From an uncultured SAR116 cluster alpha proteobacterium (GTDB lineage: Bacteria; Pseudomonadota; Alphaproteobacteria; Puniceispirillales; Puniceispirillaceae), in the NCBI GenBank assembly GCA_902622515.1, contig CACNQE010000009.1, positions 5,001-69,000 on the forward strand: a stretch of DNA of 64,000 nt. Reading direction: 5' to 3'. The number at the start of each line of letters is the position of its first letter. The first letter of the stretch is position 1. The notes beneath the pieces are model-generated. The model saw only the letters and a list, made by a program, of their open reading frames with translations, ran no database searches and was not told the origin of the DNA. The position numbers were made by a program, and so were the translations under genes. Positions 1 to 9,130 of this stretch are shown here, piece after piece.

Positions 1-84
1 ATTTTAAACTTGTTAATTTAGTAATAATCTAAAATAGTGCAAATGCATTGAAAATAACATTTCATAATAAAAGCTCAAAAGCCA

Positions 85-1254
85 TTAGACTCGGTTAAAG
101 GCGGCTTCAAGTCTTGTCAAAGCCGAATCTAAAACTTTTTTTGGTGTGGCTATATTAAATCTTAGAAACCCTGCGCCTCCGTTGCCAAACATTTCACCAT
201 AACTAGCTGCAACCTTTGTTTCTGCCTCTATCTTGTGTTTGTATTCTGATAAACTCAAATTATATGCTTGATAATCTACCCAACACAAATAAGTAGCCTC
301 AAGTGGCATCGAAACTAATCCTCCGATTTGATTAATTCTTTTCTCAAAAAGTACCTTATTTTTTGATAGGTAAATTAAAAGCTGGTCAAGCCATTCTTCA
401 CCTCCGTTGTAAGCCGCTGTTGTCATTGCAACCCCAAAACTACTTGGAGAAATTGCTAAGGCTGAGAGTGTCTTTTTAAATTTAGCACGAAGTTTTTCGT
501 CTGAAATTATTACGTTTCCGGTATGCATGCCTGCTATATTAAACGTTTTTGTGGTTGAAGTTAGAGTTATCAAATATGATCGAGAAGACGGTACTGCTTT
601 CTCAAAAGGTAGATGTGTAAAATCACCATAAACTAAATCGTGATGTATTTCGTCAGAAATGATAACCAGATTATGTCTCTCTGAAAACTCAGCCAACTGC
701 TCTAATTCTTCACTACTCCAGACACGACCTCCTGGATTGTGCGGCGAACATAGAATAACCATCTTCTCATTTCCAGTTAACCTTTGAGAAGTTGCCTCTA
801 AATCCATCCTATATTTTCCTGTCTCATCAATAACAAGTGGCGACTCAATTAGTCTTCTTCCAGAAGCCTCAATTACTCGTGAAAAAGCGTGGTAAACGGG
901 AGAGAATATAATTATTCCATCTCCTGGTTTAGTATACGCCTGGATGGAAAGCGCAATTGCATTTACAATACCGTGAACAGAAAAAAGAGCATTAGGCTGA
1001 ACTTGCCATTTATGTCTTCGTGCCATCCAATTACAAATTGCTTGCCTGTAATTATCATCTTCACGAGCATATCCATAAATGCCTTTCTCTGCCATTCCAC
1101 GAATAGCTTTTGTTACCGCCTCTGGCGCCTGAAAATCCATATCTGCTACCCACATTGGGATGGCTTCACTTGGTTGCAAACCATAAAGAGATTGCAAAGA
1201 ATCCCATTTTTCTGAATTAGTACCAATGCGATTATGTATTATATCAAATTGCAT
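85..1254 (-). CDS. patB: PatB/MalY-type PLP-dependent C-S beta-lyase/aminotransferase
   Basis: A fold-type I PLP enzyme of 389 residues, the usual length for the MalY/PatB family, which cleaves cystathionine or cysteine-S-conjugates to a thiol, pyruvate and ammonia. Visible landmarks are the N-terminal PMWVADMDF block, CSPHNPGGRVW near residue 169, the cofactor aspartate in SDEIHHDL (about D201) and the Schiff-base lysine in TSTTKTFN (about K236). It is transcribed away from the SDR gene across a 181 bp gap. A TTTAAAC-GG-GTTTAAA palindrome lies 3-19 nt before its ATG and no strong Shine-Dalgarno is seen. The family is sure; the substrate (cystathionine or another C-S compound) is inferred. 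Confidence 0.88.
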   Translation of the reverse strand: MQFDIIHNRIGTNSEKWDSLQSLYGLQPSEAIPMWVADMDFQAPEAVTKAIRGMAEKGIYGYAREDDNYRQAICNWMARRHKWQVQPNALFSVHGIVNAIALSIQAYTKPGDGIIIFSPVYHAFSRVIEASGRRLIESPLVIDETGKYRMDLEATSQRLTGNEKMVILCSPHNPGGRVWSSEELEQLAEFSERHNLVIISDEIHHDLVYGDFTHLPFEKAVPSSRSYLITLTSTTKTFNIAGMHTGNVIISDEKLRAKFKKTLSALAISPSSFGVAMTTAAYNGGEEWLDQLLIYLSKNKVLFEKRINQIGGLVSMPLEATYLCWVDYQAYNLSLSEYKHKIEAETKVAASYGEMFGNGGAGFLRFNIATPKKVLDSALTRLEAAFNRV

Positions 1255-1257
1255 GAA

Positions 1258-1273
1258 TTTAAACCCGTTTAAA
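1258..1273. promoter_or_regulatory. Palindrome before the patB start
   Basis: Seven-base arms TTTAAAC and GTTTAAA face each other around two bases, just upstream of the patB ATG on the minus strand. The position would suit an operator or an RNA hairpin that hides the start. It is AT-rich and short, so chance is possible. No regulator gene is adjacent. Confidence 0.3.
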
Positions 1274-1435
1274 AAAGTACTTTTGTATTAAAAACCCACC
1301 CCAAAAGTTAGATTAATTGATTTCACCATATTACTATTCAAAAATTCTTCGTCAAACACACAAAAAAAGTGTAACACGGTTTTAATAATGTTCTTTCCTA
1401 TTTAAAAGTAAGTGAATACATATAGATAGACTAAG

Positions 1436-2269
1436 ATGAGACAGACCATTTTAATAACAGGCTGTTCGAGCGGCATAGGTTATAATTGCGCTTTAAAATT
1501 TCAGCAAAAAAATTGGCACGTTATTGCCTCTTGCAGAAATGTTGAAGATTGTGCGTTTCTGAAATCTCAATATGGACTTGATACGGTTCGCATCGACTAT
1601 GAAAAACCAAACACCATTAAAACAGGTTTTAATAAAGCTTTAAAATTGTCAGGGGGAAGACTGGATGTGCTTTTTAATAACGGTGCATACGCTATCCCTG
1701 CTGCTGTAGAAGATTTACCTACGAATGCCCTACGATCTATTTTTGAAGCAAATTTATTTGGCTGGCATACACTTACACGATTGGCGCTACCGATAATGTT
1801 TGAACAAAAATCTGGGCGCATTATTCAAAATTCATCTGTATTAGGATTTGCTGCAATGCAATTCAGAGGTGCATATGTTGCAACAAAATTTGCTCTTGAA
1901 GGATTAACGGATACAATGCGGCTGGAATTACGGGGAACTGGGATAGACGTTATTCTTATAGAACCTGGACCAATTCGAACAAAAATCCGTGAAAACGCAC
2001 TAATACAATTCGAAAAATGGATAGGTTGGGAAGAAGCTCGCCAAAAATCTACCTATGTGCATAAGTTAATTCCTCGTCTTTCAATAACGAACCCAGATAA
2101 AGACTTATTCGAATTATCAGCCTCTTCTGTTAGTGAGGCTGTATGGCGCGCATCAACAGCTAAAAAACCACGAGCTCGATATAGAGTAACGTGGGCAACA
2201 ACACTAATGATGGTAACGAAGAGACTGTTTCCTACATGGCTAATTGATAATATTTCAAGGCATTATTAA
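1436..2269 (+). CDS. Short-chain dehydrogenase/reductase (classical SDR)
   Basis: A 277-residue NAD(P)-dependent oxidoreductase. The Rossmann motif TGCSSGIG is at residues 8-15, NNG at 81-83, the catalytic serine in NSS near 133 and the YxxxK pair at Y147 and K151. The C-terminal tail, about 40 residues longer than minimal SDRs, resembles the SDR group that reduces lipid-like or retinol-like carbonyls. The gene stands alone, divergent from patB and convergent with the hydroxypyruvate isomerase gene 34 bp away. The substrate cannot be read from sequence. Confidence 0.85.
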   Translation: MRQTILITGCSSGIGYNCALKFQQKNWHVIASCRNVEDCAFLKSQYGLDTVRIDYEKPNTIKTGFNKALKLSGGRLDVLFNNGAYAIPAAVEDLPTNALRSIFEANLFGWHTLTRLALPIMFEQKSGRIIQNSSVLGFAAMQFRGAYVATKFALEGLTDTMRLELRGTGIDVILIEPGPIRTKIRENALIQFEKWIGWEEARQKSTYVHKLIPRLSITNPDKDLFELSASSVSEAVWRASTAKKPRARYRVTWATTLMMVTKRLFPTWLIDNISRHY

Positions 2270-2303
2270 TTGATAGGTATCAAAATTCTAGTTCTTTCTG
2301 AAC

Positions 2304-3086
2304 TTATACCTGAAAATCTCTCATCCATTCTAATGAATCTTCTGTGTGCCCTGTCGGCTGATATTCAGCTCCAAAATATCCAGAATAACCCTCTTCTTTA
2401 AAACTATTGAACAATAGGGGATATGAAAATGCATTTTTATTTGGCTCATTTCTATCTGGAAATGACGCAAACTGGATGTGAAAGATATCCTGTTTTAAAT
2501 ATTTAAATGCCTTAAAAAGAGCCTCTTTTGAACCTGTTATGTGTAACATATGAAAACAGTCGAACATAATACCCACCCTATCAGAATTAATTTTTTCGAT
2601 TACATCTCTTGCTCTTTGAACTGAAGACATAAAATAACCAGGAACAGAATATGAATTAATAGGTTCGATTATAATCTTTACGTCTGTGTCTTCTAACTTT
2701 TCTAGGGCATAATCAATATTCTGACATAAGGTGTCAAAAGCGGAAGAATCAGATGTTATGCCAGACATAATATGTATATACTGAACATTGATTTCTTTAG
2801 CATATTCAACAGCTCTATCTATTGCCTGCTTTGCTTGTGGTATAGCATCACGAAGTGCTGATAATCCAAATTGTCCTTGTTCACCTTTAGATGTGTTTAT
2901 AGCTAGCATTGGTATAGCCTCATCCTCACACACCCGCCTCAAATCATGTGGAGAACATGCATAAGGTCTCTGACATTCAACTGCCTGGAAACCTGCTTCA
3001 GATGAGCGAAGTATTGCTTCAATTAGTTCGTACTCGGTAAATAAATATCCTAGGTTTGCAGAAAGGGAATAGCTCTTCAATTGCAT
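2304..3086 (-). CDS. hyi: Hydroxypyruvate isomerase-like sugar isomerase (AP endonuclease 2/TIM barrel family)
   Basis: A 260-residue TIM-barrel protein of the Hyi/xylose-isomerase-like family, which interconverts hydroxypyruvate and tartronate semialdehyde. Metal-ligand regions fit the fold: IEPIN near residue 133, MFDCFHMLH near 177 and a late GAEYQP block. The ATG given here has GGAG only one base upstream. A TTG two codons later (3080) would have ideal 7-base spacing and may be the true start. No glyoxylate carboligase or tartronate reductase gene lies nearby, so the pathway role is inferred from family. Confidence 0.78.
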   Translation of the reverse strand: MQLKSYSLSANLGYLFTEYELIEAILRSSEAGFQAVECQRPYACSPHDLRRVCEDEAIPMLAINTSKGEQGQFGLSALRDAIPQAKQAIDRAVEYAKEINVQYIHIMSGITSDSSAFDTLCQNIDYALEKLEDTDVKIIIEPINSYSVPGYFMSSVQRARDVIEKINSDRVGIMFDCFHMLHITGSKEALFKAFKYLKQDIFHIQFASFPDRNEPNKNAFSYPLLFNSFKEEGYSGYFGAEYQPTGHTEDSLEWMRDFQV

Positions 3087-3251
3087 TCTCCTATTTTAAA
3101 TCTACACTCAACTTTATTTAACCAAAAAGTGATTTTATATTCTAACCTATGACAAGCTGACCAAAATCCATTGAATACAACACTGATTATAGATACACTA
3201 TTAGTCTTTTAAAATATTACAAGTACGAAAATATATCCAGGGGACTTATCT

Positions 3252-3692
3252 ATGCGCTATATTCATACGATGGTAAGAGTTAAAAATTTGGACACATCAC
3301 TTGATTTCTATTGCAAAAAGCTTGGTTTCATCGAATTAGGTAGATATGATTCTGAAAAAGGCCGATTTACTAATGTGTTTTTATGTGCTCCCAAAGATAA
3401 AAGCTTAGCAGAAGAATCAAGATCTCCCGAATTGGAATTAACTTATAATTGGGATCCAGAGGATTATACAAGTGGACGAAATTTTGGTCATCTTGCCTAC
3501 CGGGTAGATGATATTTATCAAATATGTAGGGACTTGATTGATAAGGGTGTGACTATAAATAGGCCTCCTCGTGATGGCTATATGGCATTTATTAAATCTC
3601 CAGATGGTATTTCTATTGAGCTACTGCAGGAAGGAGAAAGGCTGCCCATTCAGGAGCCATGGAACTCAATGCCTAATTCTGGAAGTTGGTAG
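3252..3692 (+). CDS. gloA: Lactoylglutathione lyase (glyoxalase I), VOC family
   Basis: This 146-residue enzyme converts the hemithioacetal of methylglyoxal and glutathione to S-lactoylglutathione. Two beta-alpha-beta-beta-beta VOC modules are present and the four metal ligands can be placed: H5 in YIHTMVRV, E62 in PELELTY, H80 in FGHLAYRV and E123 in ISIELLQEG. That is almost the spacing of the E. coli nickel enzyme. AGGGGA seven bases before the ATG supports the start. gloB follows after 5 bp, so both detoxification steps are in one transcript. Confidence 0.9.
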   Translation: MRYIHTMVRVKNLDTSLDFYCKKLGFIELGRYDSEKGRFTNVFLCAPKDKSLAEESRSPELELTYNWDPEDYTSGRNFGHLAYRVDDIYQICRDLIDKGVTINRPPRDGYMAFIKSPDGISIELLQEGERLPIQEPWNSMPNSGSW

Positions 3693-3697
3693 TAAAT

Positions 3698-4471
3698 ATG
3701 TCTAGGATCGAAATTATTCAATTTAAATATCTTTCGGATAATTATGGTGTTTTGCTTCATGACAAACACAATAAAAAAACTGTCGCAATTGATGCTGGTG
3801 ATGAAACTTCCTATAACACAGCCCTTGATGCCCAGGGATGGCAATTATCTGAGATATGGGTGACACATCATCATTGGGATCATACTGACGGTATACAAGG
3901 CTTATACGAGCGATGGCAATGTAAGGTAATTGGGCCAGCTAAAGACTCAACTGTGCCAATCGCGCATCTATCTCAAGGCATAACTGAGGGTAATAGCTTT
4001 TTGTTTGCTGACTCAACTGTTAAAGTTATTCATACACCAGGCCATACGCTTGATATGATAAATTTTTACCTTCCATCAGAAAATATATTATTTTCAGGTG
4101 ATACATTGTTTTCGCTAGGTTGTGGAAGAGTTTTTGAAGGCGATATGAATATGATGTACAACAGTATAAATAAAATTTCAGCTCTTCCTGATAAGACGAC
4201 AATTTACTGCAGCCATGAATACACTCAAGCTAATGGGAAATTCGCAATAAACGTTGAGGGCGACAACAACTCACTTATAGCTCGTATAAATCAAGTTGAG
4301 GAACTTATTGCTGCAAATAAACCTACTATCCCAACAATCTTAGAATTAGAAAAACAGACAAATCCATTTCTTCGAACCTCTTCAACATCAATAAGAAATA
4401 AATTAGGACTCAAAAATGCCAGTGAGGTTGAAGTTTTTTCTGCCCTGAGAACTGCGAAGGATAATTTTTAG
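3698..4471 (+). CDS. gloB: Hydroxyacylglutathione hydrolase (glyoxalase II)
   Basis: A metallo-beta-lactamase-fold hydrolase that splits S-lactoylglutathione into D-lactate and glutathione. The binuclear metal motif THHHWDH lies at residues 56-62 and HTPGHT follows near 110. GDTLFSLGCGRVFEG and the C-terminal NPFLR block are specific to GloB. The ATG at 3698 (protein starting MSRIEIIQF) is preferred over an in-frame TTG at 3686 that overlaps the gloA stop. The resulting 257 residues match the family. It is coupled to gloA. Confidence 0.92.
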   Translation: MSRIEIIQFKYLSDNYGVLLHDKHNKKTVAIDAGDETSYNTALDAQGWQLSEIWVTHHHWDHTDGIQGLYERWQCKVIGPAKDSTVPIAHLSQGITEGNSFLFADSTVKVIHTPGHTLDMINFYLPSENILFSGDTLFSLGCGRVFEGDMNMMYNSINKISALPDKTTIYCSHEYTQANGKFAINVEGDNNSLIARINQVEELIAANKPTIPTILELEKQTNPFLRTSSTSIRNKLGLKNASEVEVFSALRTAKDNF

Positions 4472-4492
4472 AAATCTAGACATTAGATGACA

Positions 4493-4720
4493 TTATACGC
4501 CTAAATCTATTTTATCTGCCTCACGTTGCGCGCGTTTTTTCTTTCGCATCTTTATGATTTGCTTTGCTTTACCTTGAGTGAGACAATCTGGACAAACGCA
4601 TTTTCCTGCCAGATCAAAATTCGTTCGTAGGTTGGGCAAATTATGACACCAGCATGTCTTTCCTTTGTTAGAACCACACTGGAATTTAGTACCACATTCG
4701 TCACATTCTAACCGTTGCAT
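4493..4720 (-). CDS. Cysteine-rich CWC-type small zinc protein
   Basis: A 75-residue protein with ECDECG near the N-terminus, a central CWCHNLP and a CVCPDCL pair, followed by a strongly basic tail (RKKKRAQR). This is the Cys_rich_CWC family pattern: about eight cysteines that probably bind zinc. The function of the family is unknown. The gene lies 77 bp upstream of typA's stop side and converges with gloB. Confidence 0.75.
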   Translation of the reverse strand: MQRLECDECGTKFQCGSNKGKTCWCHNLPNLRTNFDLAGKCVCPDCLTQGKAKQIIKMRKKKRAQREADKIDLGV

Positions 4721-4797
4721 ATTTTTCTACTTATAAGTTGCAGCCTTTTAAATTATGACATTATCCAAATGTTATTTTAAACAAAAATCAATCATCT

Positions 4798-6609
4798 CTA
4801 ATTCCTCGCCGCTTTCTTTCTTTCATGCGACAATAAATATTGTTTTCGTAGACGTAATTTAATTGGTGTTACTTCAAGCAACTCATCATGATTCAAATAT
4901 GCCATCATATCTTCTAGTGAGAGATTCCGAGGTGGTGACAAGGAAACAGCATCATCTGTTCCCGACGCACGCACATTTGTAAGTTTTTTTCCTTTTAAAA
5001 CATTTACTTCCAGATCATTATCACGGTTATGTTCTCCAACAATCATTCCCTGATACACAGGCGTCTGATGAGAAATAAACATTACCCCTCGATCTTGCAA
5101 ATTAAATAAAGCATAAGCAACAGCTTGGCCCGTATCATTAGAGATCAAGACACCATTTCTGCGCCCAGGAATATCTCCCTTATATTTTGCATAACTATGG
5201 AATAACCTATTAATAACACCTGTACCTCTTGTGTCCGTGAGAAACTTGCTTTGAAAGCCAATTAGCCCACGTGATGGAGCAAGAAACGTAAGTCTAGTTT
5301 TGCCTGCGCCGACCTCGCGCATATCCAACATTTCAGCCTTTCGGCGATTCAAAGAATCAATAACTGAACTTGAATATTCAGAATCCACATCAATAATCAC
5401 TTCTTCAATCGGCTCTAAACGCTGTCCCTCTTCTTGCTTATAGAGAACTCTTGGTCTTGACACAGTAAGTTCAAAACCCTCTCTTCTCATTGTTTCAATT
5501 AATACACCAAGTTGTAATTCACCCCTGCCACCGATTTCAAAAGAATCCTTGTTATCACTCTCTGAGAATGTAATTGCTACATTTGTCTCTGCTTCTGATA
5601 GCAATCGTTCGCGTATCATTGTTGAGGTAACCTTCTTACCCTCCTGGCCAGCAAATGGTGAATCATTCACAGTGATTGTAACTGACATAGTTGGAGGATC
5701 AATTGGCGTTGACTGAATGGGCTGCTTTTGTTCAGAGTTACAGATTGTGTCAGAAACAGAAGTTTTTGCTAAACCAGCGATGCATATTATATCACCAGCT
5801 TCAACCGTATCTACAGGCACTCTATTTGTTCCCTCAAAATGCATTAATTTAGTTAGCCTACCGTGTTCAATAATATTACCAGTAAGATCTAAAGAGCGGA
5901 CCTGCTCGTTCATTTTTGCAGTCCCTTGTACAACTTTTCCAGTAAGGCATCTTCCTAGAAACTGGTCTGAGTCAAGCAATGTCGCTAGCATTGCGAAAGG
6001 CGCTTTTAAATCTTGTTTTGGTGGGGGTACATGTTCCAAAATTAAATTCAACAATGGTTCTAATGAGGTGCGTTCATTTTCCAGGTCTGTTACACACCAT
6101 CCATTTCGACCTGATGCATACAAAATTGGAAACTCAAGCTGCTGCTCATTTGCTTCAAGAGCAACAAATAAGTCAAACACCTCGTCCACTACCTCTTCCG
6201 GGCGACCATCCGGTCTGTCTACTTTATTTATAATAACGATTGGCCTTAAGCCAAGAGCAAGTGCTTTTCCTAAAACAAATTTTGTCTGAGGCATTGGACC
6301 CTCAGCAGCATCAGTTAGTAATATAACCCCATCAGCCATATGTAAAACACGCTCAACTTCTCCGCCAAAATCAGCATGTCCTGGTGTGTCAATGATATTT
6401 ATTCTCACATTCTTCCAGCGTATAGATGTTGGCTTAGCGAGAATTGTAATGCCTCTCTCTTTTTCTAATTCACCTGAATCCATCAATCTTTCGCTAATTG
6501 ATTGGTTATCACGGAACATGCCAGATTGTTTCATAATTGAATCAATTAAAGTTGTTTTACCATGATCAACGTGGGCAATAATTGCAATATTGCGTAATTC
6601 TTGAGTCAT
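4798..6609 (-). CDS. typA: GTP-binding translational regulator TypA/BipA
   Basis: A 603-residue ribosome-associated GTPase of the EF-G/LepA superfamily that aids 50S assembly under stress. The G1 motif AHVDHGKTT is near residue 12, the switch motif RGITI near 54, G3 DTPGHADF near 74 and G4 NKVDRPDGRP near 127. The C-terminal BipA-specific domain (GARGTGVINRLF-like, here TDTRGTGVINRLFHSY) is present. Length and domain order are normal. It appears to be a single gene downstream of the CWC gene's promoter side. Confidence 0.96.
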   Translation of the reverse strand: MTQELRNIAIIAHVDHGKTTLIDSIMKQSGMFRDNQSISERLMDSGELEKERGITILAKPTSIRWKNVRINIIDTPGHADFGGEVERVLHMADGVILLTDAAEGPMPQTKFVLGKALALGLRPIVIINKVDRPDGRPEEVVDEVFDLFVALEANEQQLEFPILYASGRNGWCVTDLENERTSLEPLLNLILEHVPPPKQDLKAPFAMLATLLDSDQFLGRCLTGKVVQGTAKMNEQVRSLDLTGNIIEHGRLTKLMHFEGTNRVPVDTVEAGDIICIAGLAKTSVSDTICNSEQKQPIQSTPIDPPTMSVTITVNDSPFAGQEGKKVTSTMIRERLLSEAETNVAITFSESDNKDSFEIGGRGELQLGVLIETMRREGFELTVSRPRVLYKQEEGQRLEPIEEVIIDVDSEYSSSVIDSLNRRKAEMLDMREVGAGKTRLTFLAPSRGLIGFQSKFLTDTRGTGVINRLFHSYAKYKGDIPGRRNGVLISNDTGQAVAYALFNLQDRGVMFISHQTPVYQGMIVGEHNRDNDLEVNVLKGKKLTNVRASGTDDAVSLSPPRNLSLEDMMAYLNHDELLEVTPIKLRLRKQYLLSHERKKAARN

Positions 6610-6688
6610 TACTTTAACACCTTATTATGGGAGCTTGAAGGAGGTGTCCTACATCTTTCTTTACATAAAAGAAATCAAAATGTGTTTA

Positions 6689-7327
6689 TTAGGTGAATTT
6701 TTCTACCAGAATTATGCCAGCATTTTTCATTTTTGCTAATTGAAGAGCGAGTGAACCATCCAAGTCAATTGCTCTACAGGCAGAAAGGATAACAGTCACA
6801 GTAAAGCCAAGGCGTGCTGCATCAAGTGCCGAATAAGCAACACAATAATCAGTTGCAAGACCAGCCAGATATATGTTTTTAATTTGCTTATTGGCTAGCC
6901 ATCCTTCTAGGCCAGTAGGGGTGTTGCCGTCATTTTCAAAGAACGCTGAATAACTATCTATTTCATGGCGATATCCTTTACGTATTATTGTTTGTGCAGG
7001 AGCTGTATTCAATTCTGGGTGAAATGCTGCTCCAGGACTGTTTTGTATACAGTGGTCAGGCCACAAAGTTTGATCGCCGTAGGGCATTTTTACAGAAGAA
7101 AAAGGGTGTTTACCTTTATGCGAGCTTGCAAAACTGGAATGTGATGCTGGGTGCCAATCTTGGGTGAAGACCACATTACTAAATGAGCCAATTAATTTGT
7201 TTATCGGCTGCACAACCTGGTCTCCATGCATTACTGCCAAAGCTCCACCTGGACAGAAATCATTCTGAACATCAATCACCAGTAAACAGCTATTGCTTTC
7301 ATTTGAGCTAATATCTCTTAACTTCAT
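6689..7327 (-). CDS. pncA: Nicotinamidase (isochorismatase-like hydrolase)
   Basis: This 212-residue enzyme hydrolyses nicotinamide to nicotinate for NAD salvage. The catalytic triad is visible: D19 in VIDVQNDF, K117 in IRKGYRHE and C162 in LATDYCVAYSALDA. Metal ligands sit in TQDWHPASH near residues 56-63. The start overlaps the tdk stop by four bases (ATGA), so the two are co-translated. Pairing with thymidine kinase fits a salvage theme that continues across the next 10 kb. Confidence 0.92.
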   Translation of the reverse strand: MKLRDISSNESNSCLLVIDVQNDFCPGGALAVMHGDQVVQPINKLIGSFSNVVFTQDWHPASHSSFASSHKGKHPFSSVKMPYGDQTLWPDHCIQNSPGAAFHPELNTAPAQTIIRKGYRHEIDSYSAFFENDGNTPTGLEGWLANKQIKNIYLAGLATDYCVAYSALDAARLGFTVTVILSACRAIDLDGSLALQLAKMKNAGIILVEKFT

Positions 7328-7914
7328 GTTTTAATTTCCTCACCCATTGCTTCAGACCAATGACGTCTGCACAATGAGATATATTTATCGTTACCACCTA
7401 TTTCAATTTGTGCGCCGTCCTTCAATACTTTTCCATCTGCTGATTGTCTTACAACCATGGTAGCCTTTCTTCCACAATGACAAATCGTTCTAATTTCTCT
7501 GATATCATCAGCTATCGCAAGAAGCTCACCAGAGCCTTGAAACAACTTTCCCTGAAAATCAGTTCGTAGACCATAACACATAACAGGAAGGTCTAGCTGA
7601 TCCGCAACTCTAGCCAATTGCCACACTTGCTTTTTTGATAGGAATTGAGCTTCATCAACCAAAACACATGAACGCTTTTTCTCAAAATCAGACTTTTTAA
7701 TTAAAGAAAAAAGATCTGTATCTTCGCGAAATGTAAACGCATCTGCACTAAGCCCGATTCTAGATGCAATCACACCAGGGCCTGCTCGTGTATCTAATTT
7801 TGCTGTTAGAAGGAGTGTTTGCATACCTCTTTCCTGGTAGTTATGAGAAGCCTGCAACAATATCGTTGATTTTCCCGCATTCATCGCGGAATAAGAAAAG
7901 TACAATTTAGCCAA
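7324..7914 (-). CDS. tdk: Thymidine kinase (TK1-like)
   Basis: A 196-residue type II thymidine kinase that phosphorylates thymidine and deoxyuridine with ATP. The P-loop SAMNAGKST is at residues 9-17, the Walker B-like VLVDEAQF near 85, and the structural zinc is held by CHCG near 144 and CRRHW near 183. It is the first gene of a two-gene unit with pncA and divergent from upp. Its presence implies import of deoxynucleosides, which the neighbouring ABC system could supply. Confidence 0.94.
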   Translation of the reverse strand: MAKLYFSYSAMNAGKSTILLQASHNYQERGMQTLLLTAKLDTRAGPGVIASRIGLSADAFTFREDTDLFSLIKKSDFEKKRSCVLVDEAQFLSKKQVWQLARVADQLDLPVMCYGLRTDFQGKLFQGSGELLAIADDIREIRTICHCGRKATMVVRQSADGKVLKDGAQIEIGGNDKYISLCRRHWSEAMGEEIKT

Positions 7915-8086
7915 GATTGCTCTCTTTTCAGAAAATGAATTTGAATATAACAGATGTTAAATTGTCAAAATATGAAGATATAATCAACAACTGCTTTTTC
8001 TCCTCGTCTATTTTTTCTAATATAAAATATACGATAGGATAGTTTCATCTTGAAAATACCTACAAAAAAATAGATAACATTTATTT

Positions 8087-8716
8087 ATGGAGTCTTTAAC
8101 CGTTCTTGACCACCCTGTTTTGAGTCACAAACTTGCAATCTTGCGAGATGAGAATACACGTTCACCAGAATTTCGAAAAACATTGCTAGAAATCGGGCAT
8201 ATTATGAGTTGGCCTGTGTTTTCACACTTCTCAGTAGCAAAAACAGAAATAACGACACCTATGGAGAAGACAACTCAAAATGTTCTTACTTCTCCATATC
8301 CATGTATTGTATCTATCCTTCGAGCTGGAAATGGCATGGCAGATGCGCTATCGGCAACTCTCCCGGAGGCACCCATCGGTTATATTGGGATGCAACGAAA
8401 CACAAATACTCATTTGGCAGAACCATACTTTAAAAAACTTCCCGACCAAATTCAGAATAGAAAAATTATACTTGTTGACCCCATGCTAGCCTCAGGCAGT
8501 TCGGCAGAACAGGCCGCTGATTTTTTAAAAAGGGATGGAGCAAAAAATATTTTGTTTGTTTGCTTAGTAGCTGCACCAGAAGGAATTAAGTACTTTCACA
8601 AAAATCATCCTGATATCCCCATTATTACAGCTGCACTTGACCGTGAACTTGATGAAAATGCATATATTCTTCCTGGTCTAGGAGATGCTGGTGATAGAAT
8701 TTATGGTACTGAGTAA
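8087..8716 (+). CDS. upp: Uracil phosphoribosyltransferase
   Basis: This 209-residue type I phosphoribosyltransferase makes UMP from uracil and PRPP. The PRPP loop VDPMLASGSSA is near residue 131, and the uracil-binding C-terminal GLGDAGDRIYGT matches the family's invariant end. The gene is convergent with cdd, only 3 bp apart, with a small hairpin across both stop codons. It gives a fate to uracil released by the nucleoside hydrolase encoded nearby. Confidence 0.95.
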   Translation: MESLTVLDHPVLSHKLAILRDENTRSPEFRKTLLEIGHIMSWPVFSHFSVAKTEITTPMEKTTQNVLTSPYPCIVSILRAGNGMADALSATLPEAPIGYIGMQRNTNTHLAEPYFKKLPDQIQNRKIILVDPMLASGSSAEQAADFLKRDGAKNILFVCLVAAPEGIKYFHKNHPDIPIITAALDRELDENAYILPGLGDAGDRIYGTE

Positions 8717-8723
8717 AACTCAG
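8709..8723. terminator. Short hairpin across the upp/cdd convergent stops
   Basis: CTGAGT and ACTCAG form a six-base stem around AAA and contain both stop codons. It could act as a weak bidirectional terminator. It lacks a long T-tract on either side. Confidence 0.35.
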
Positions 8724-9124
8724 AATAAATTATCTGGACCGAAGGAAGCTGGTAGAAGTGATTCTAAAATGAATCGCTTTTGAAACATTTCTTCATTGCA
8801 AATTAAAACAGGTGTTTTGAGAGCTGCAAATTCACGTATTTTTTGTCTACATCCCCCACAGGGAGTGCATAATTCTAATCCACCACCGCTAACCGCTATC
8901 AATTTAATTTTTTTGCTACCTGAGGCAATCATAGAGGATATAGCACCTGCTTCTGCACAAGTTCCTTGTGGATAGGCAGCATTTTCTACGTTTACTCCTA
9001 AATGAATATTTTTCAATTCATCTAATATTGCCACACCAACTTTAAATTTTGAATAAGGTGCATATGCATTTTTTCTAATTGTAATAGCAGATTCACATAA
9101 TTGCTTTTCTACGTGTGTTAGCAA
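8720..9124 (-). CDS. cdd: Cytidine deaminase
   Basis: A 134-residue homotetrameric-type cytidine deaminase that converts cytidine and deoxycytidine to uridine and deoxyuridine. The zinc site is C56-A-E58 in GTCAEAGA plus C89 and C92 in CTPCGGC. The start is a TTG at 9124 with AAAGGTAG six bases upstream, overlapping the stop of the permease gene. No ATG is available. It is the last gene of the nucleoside operon. Confidence 0.92.
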   Translation of the reverse strand: MLTHVEKQLCESAITIRKNAYAPYSKFKVGVAILDELKNIHLGVNVENAAYPQGTCAEAGAISSMIASGSKKIKLIAVSGGGLELCTPCGGCRQKIREFAALKTPVLICNEEMFQKRFILESLLPASFGPDNLF

Positions 9125-9130
9125 ACAAGT

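Noticed and set aside
1-84. Terminator after patB at the left edge
   Set aside because: Only short imperfect pairing (AAGCTC/GGCTTT) without a proper stem.
5717-6289. 190-codon open frame antisense to typA
   Set aside because: Shadow of a conserved GTPase gene with no start signal or family motifs.
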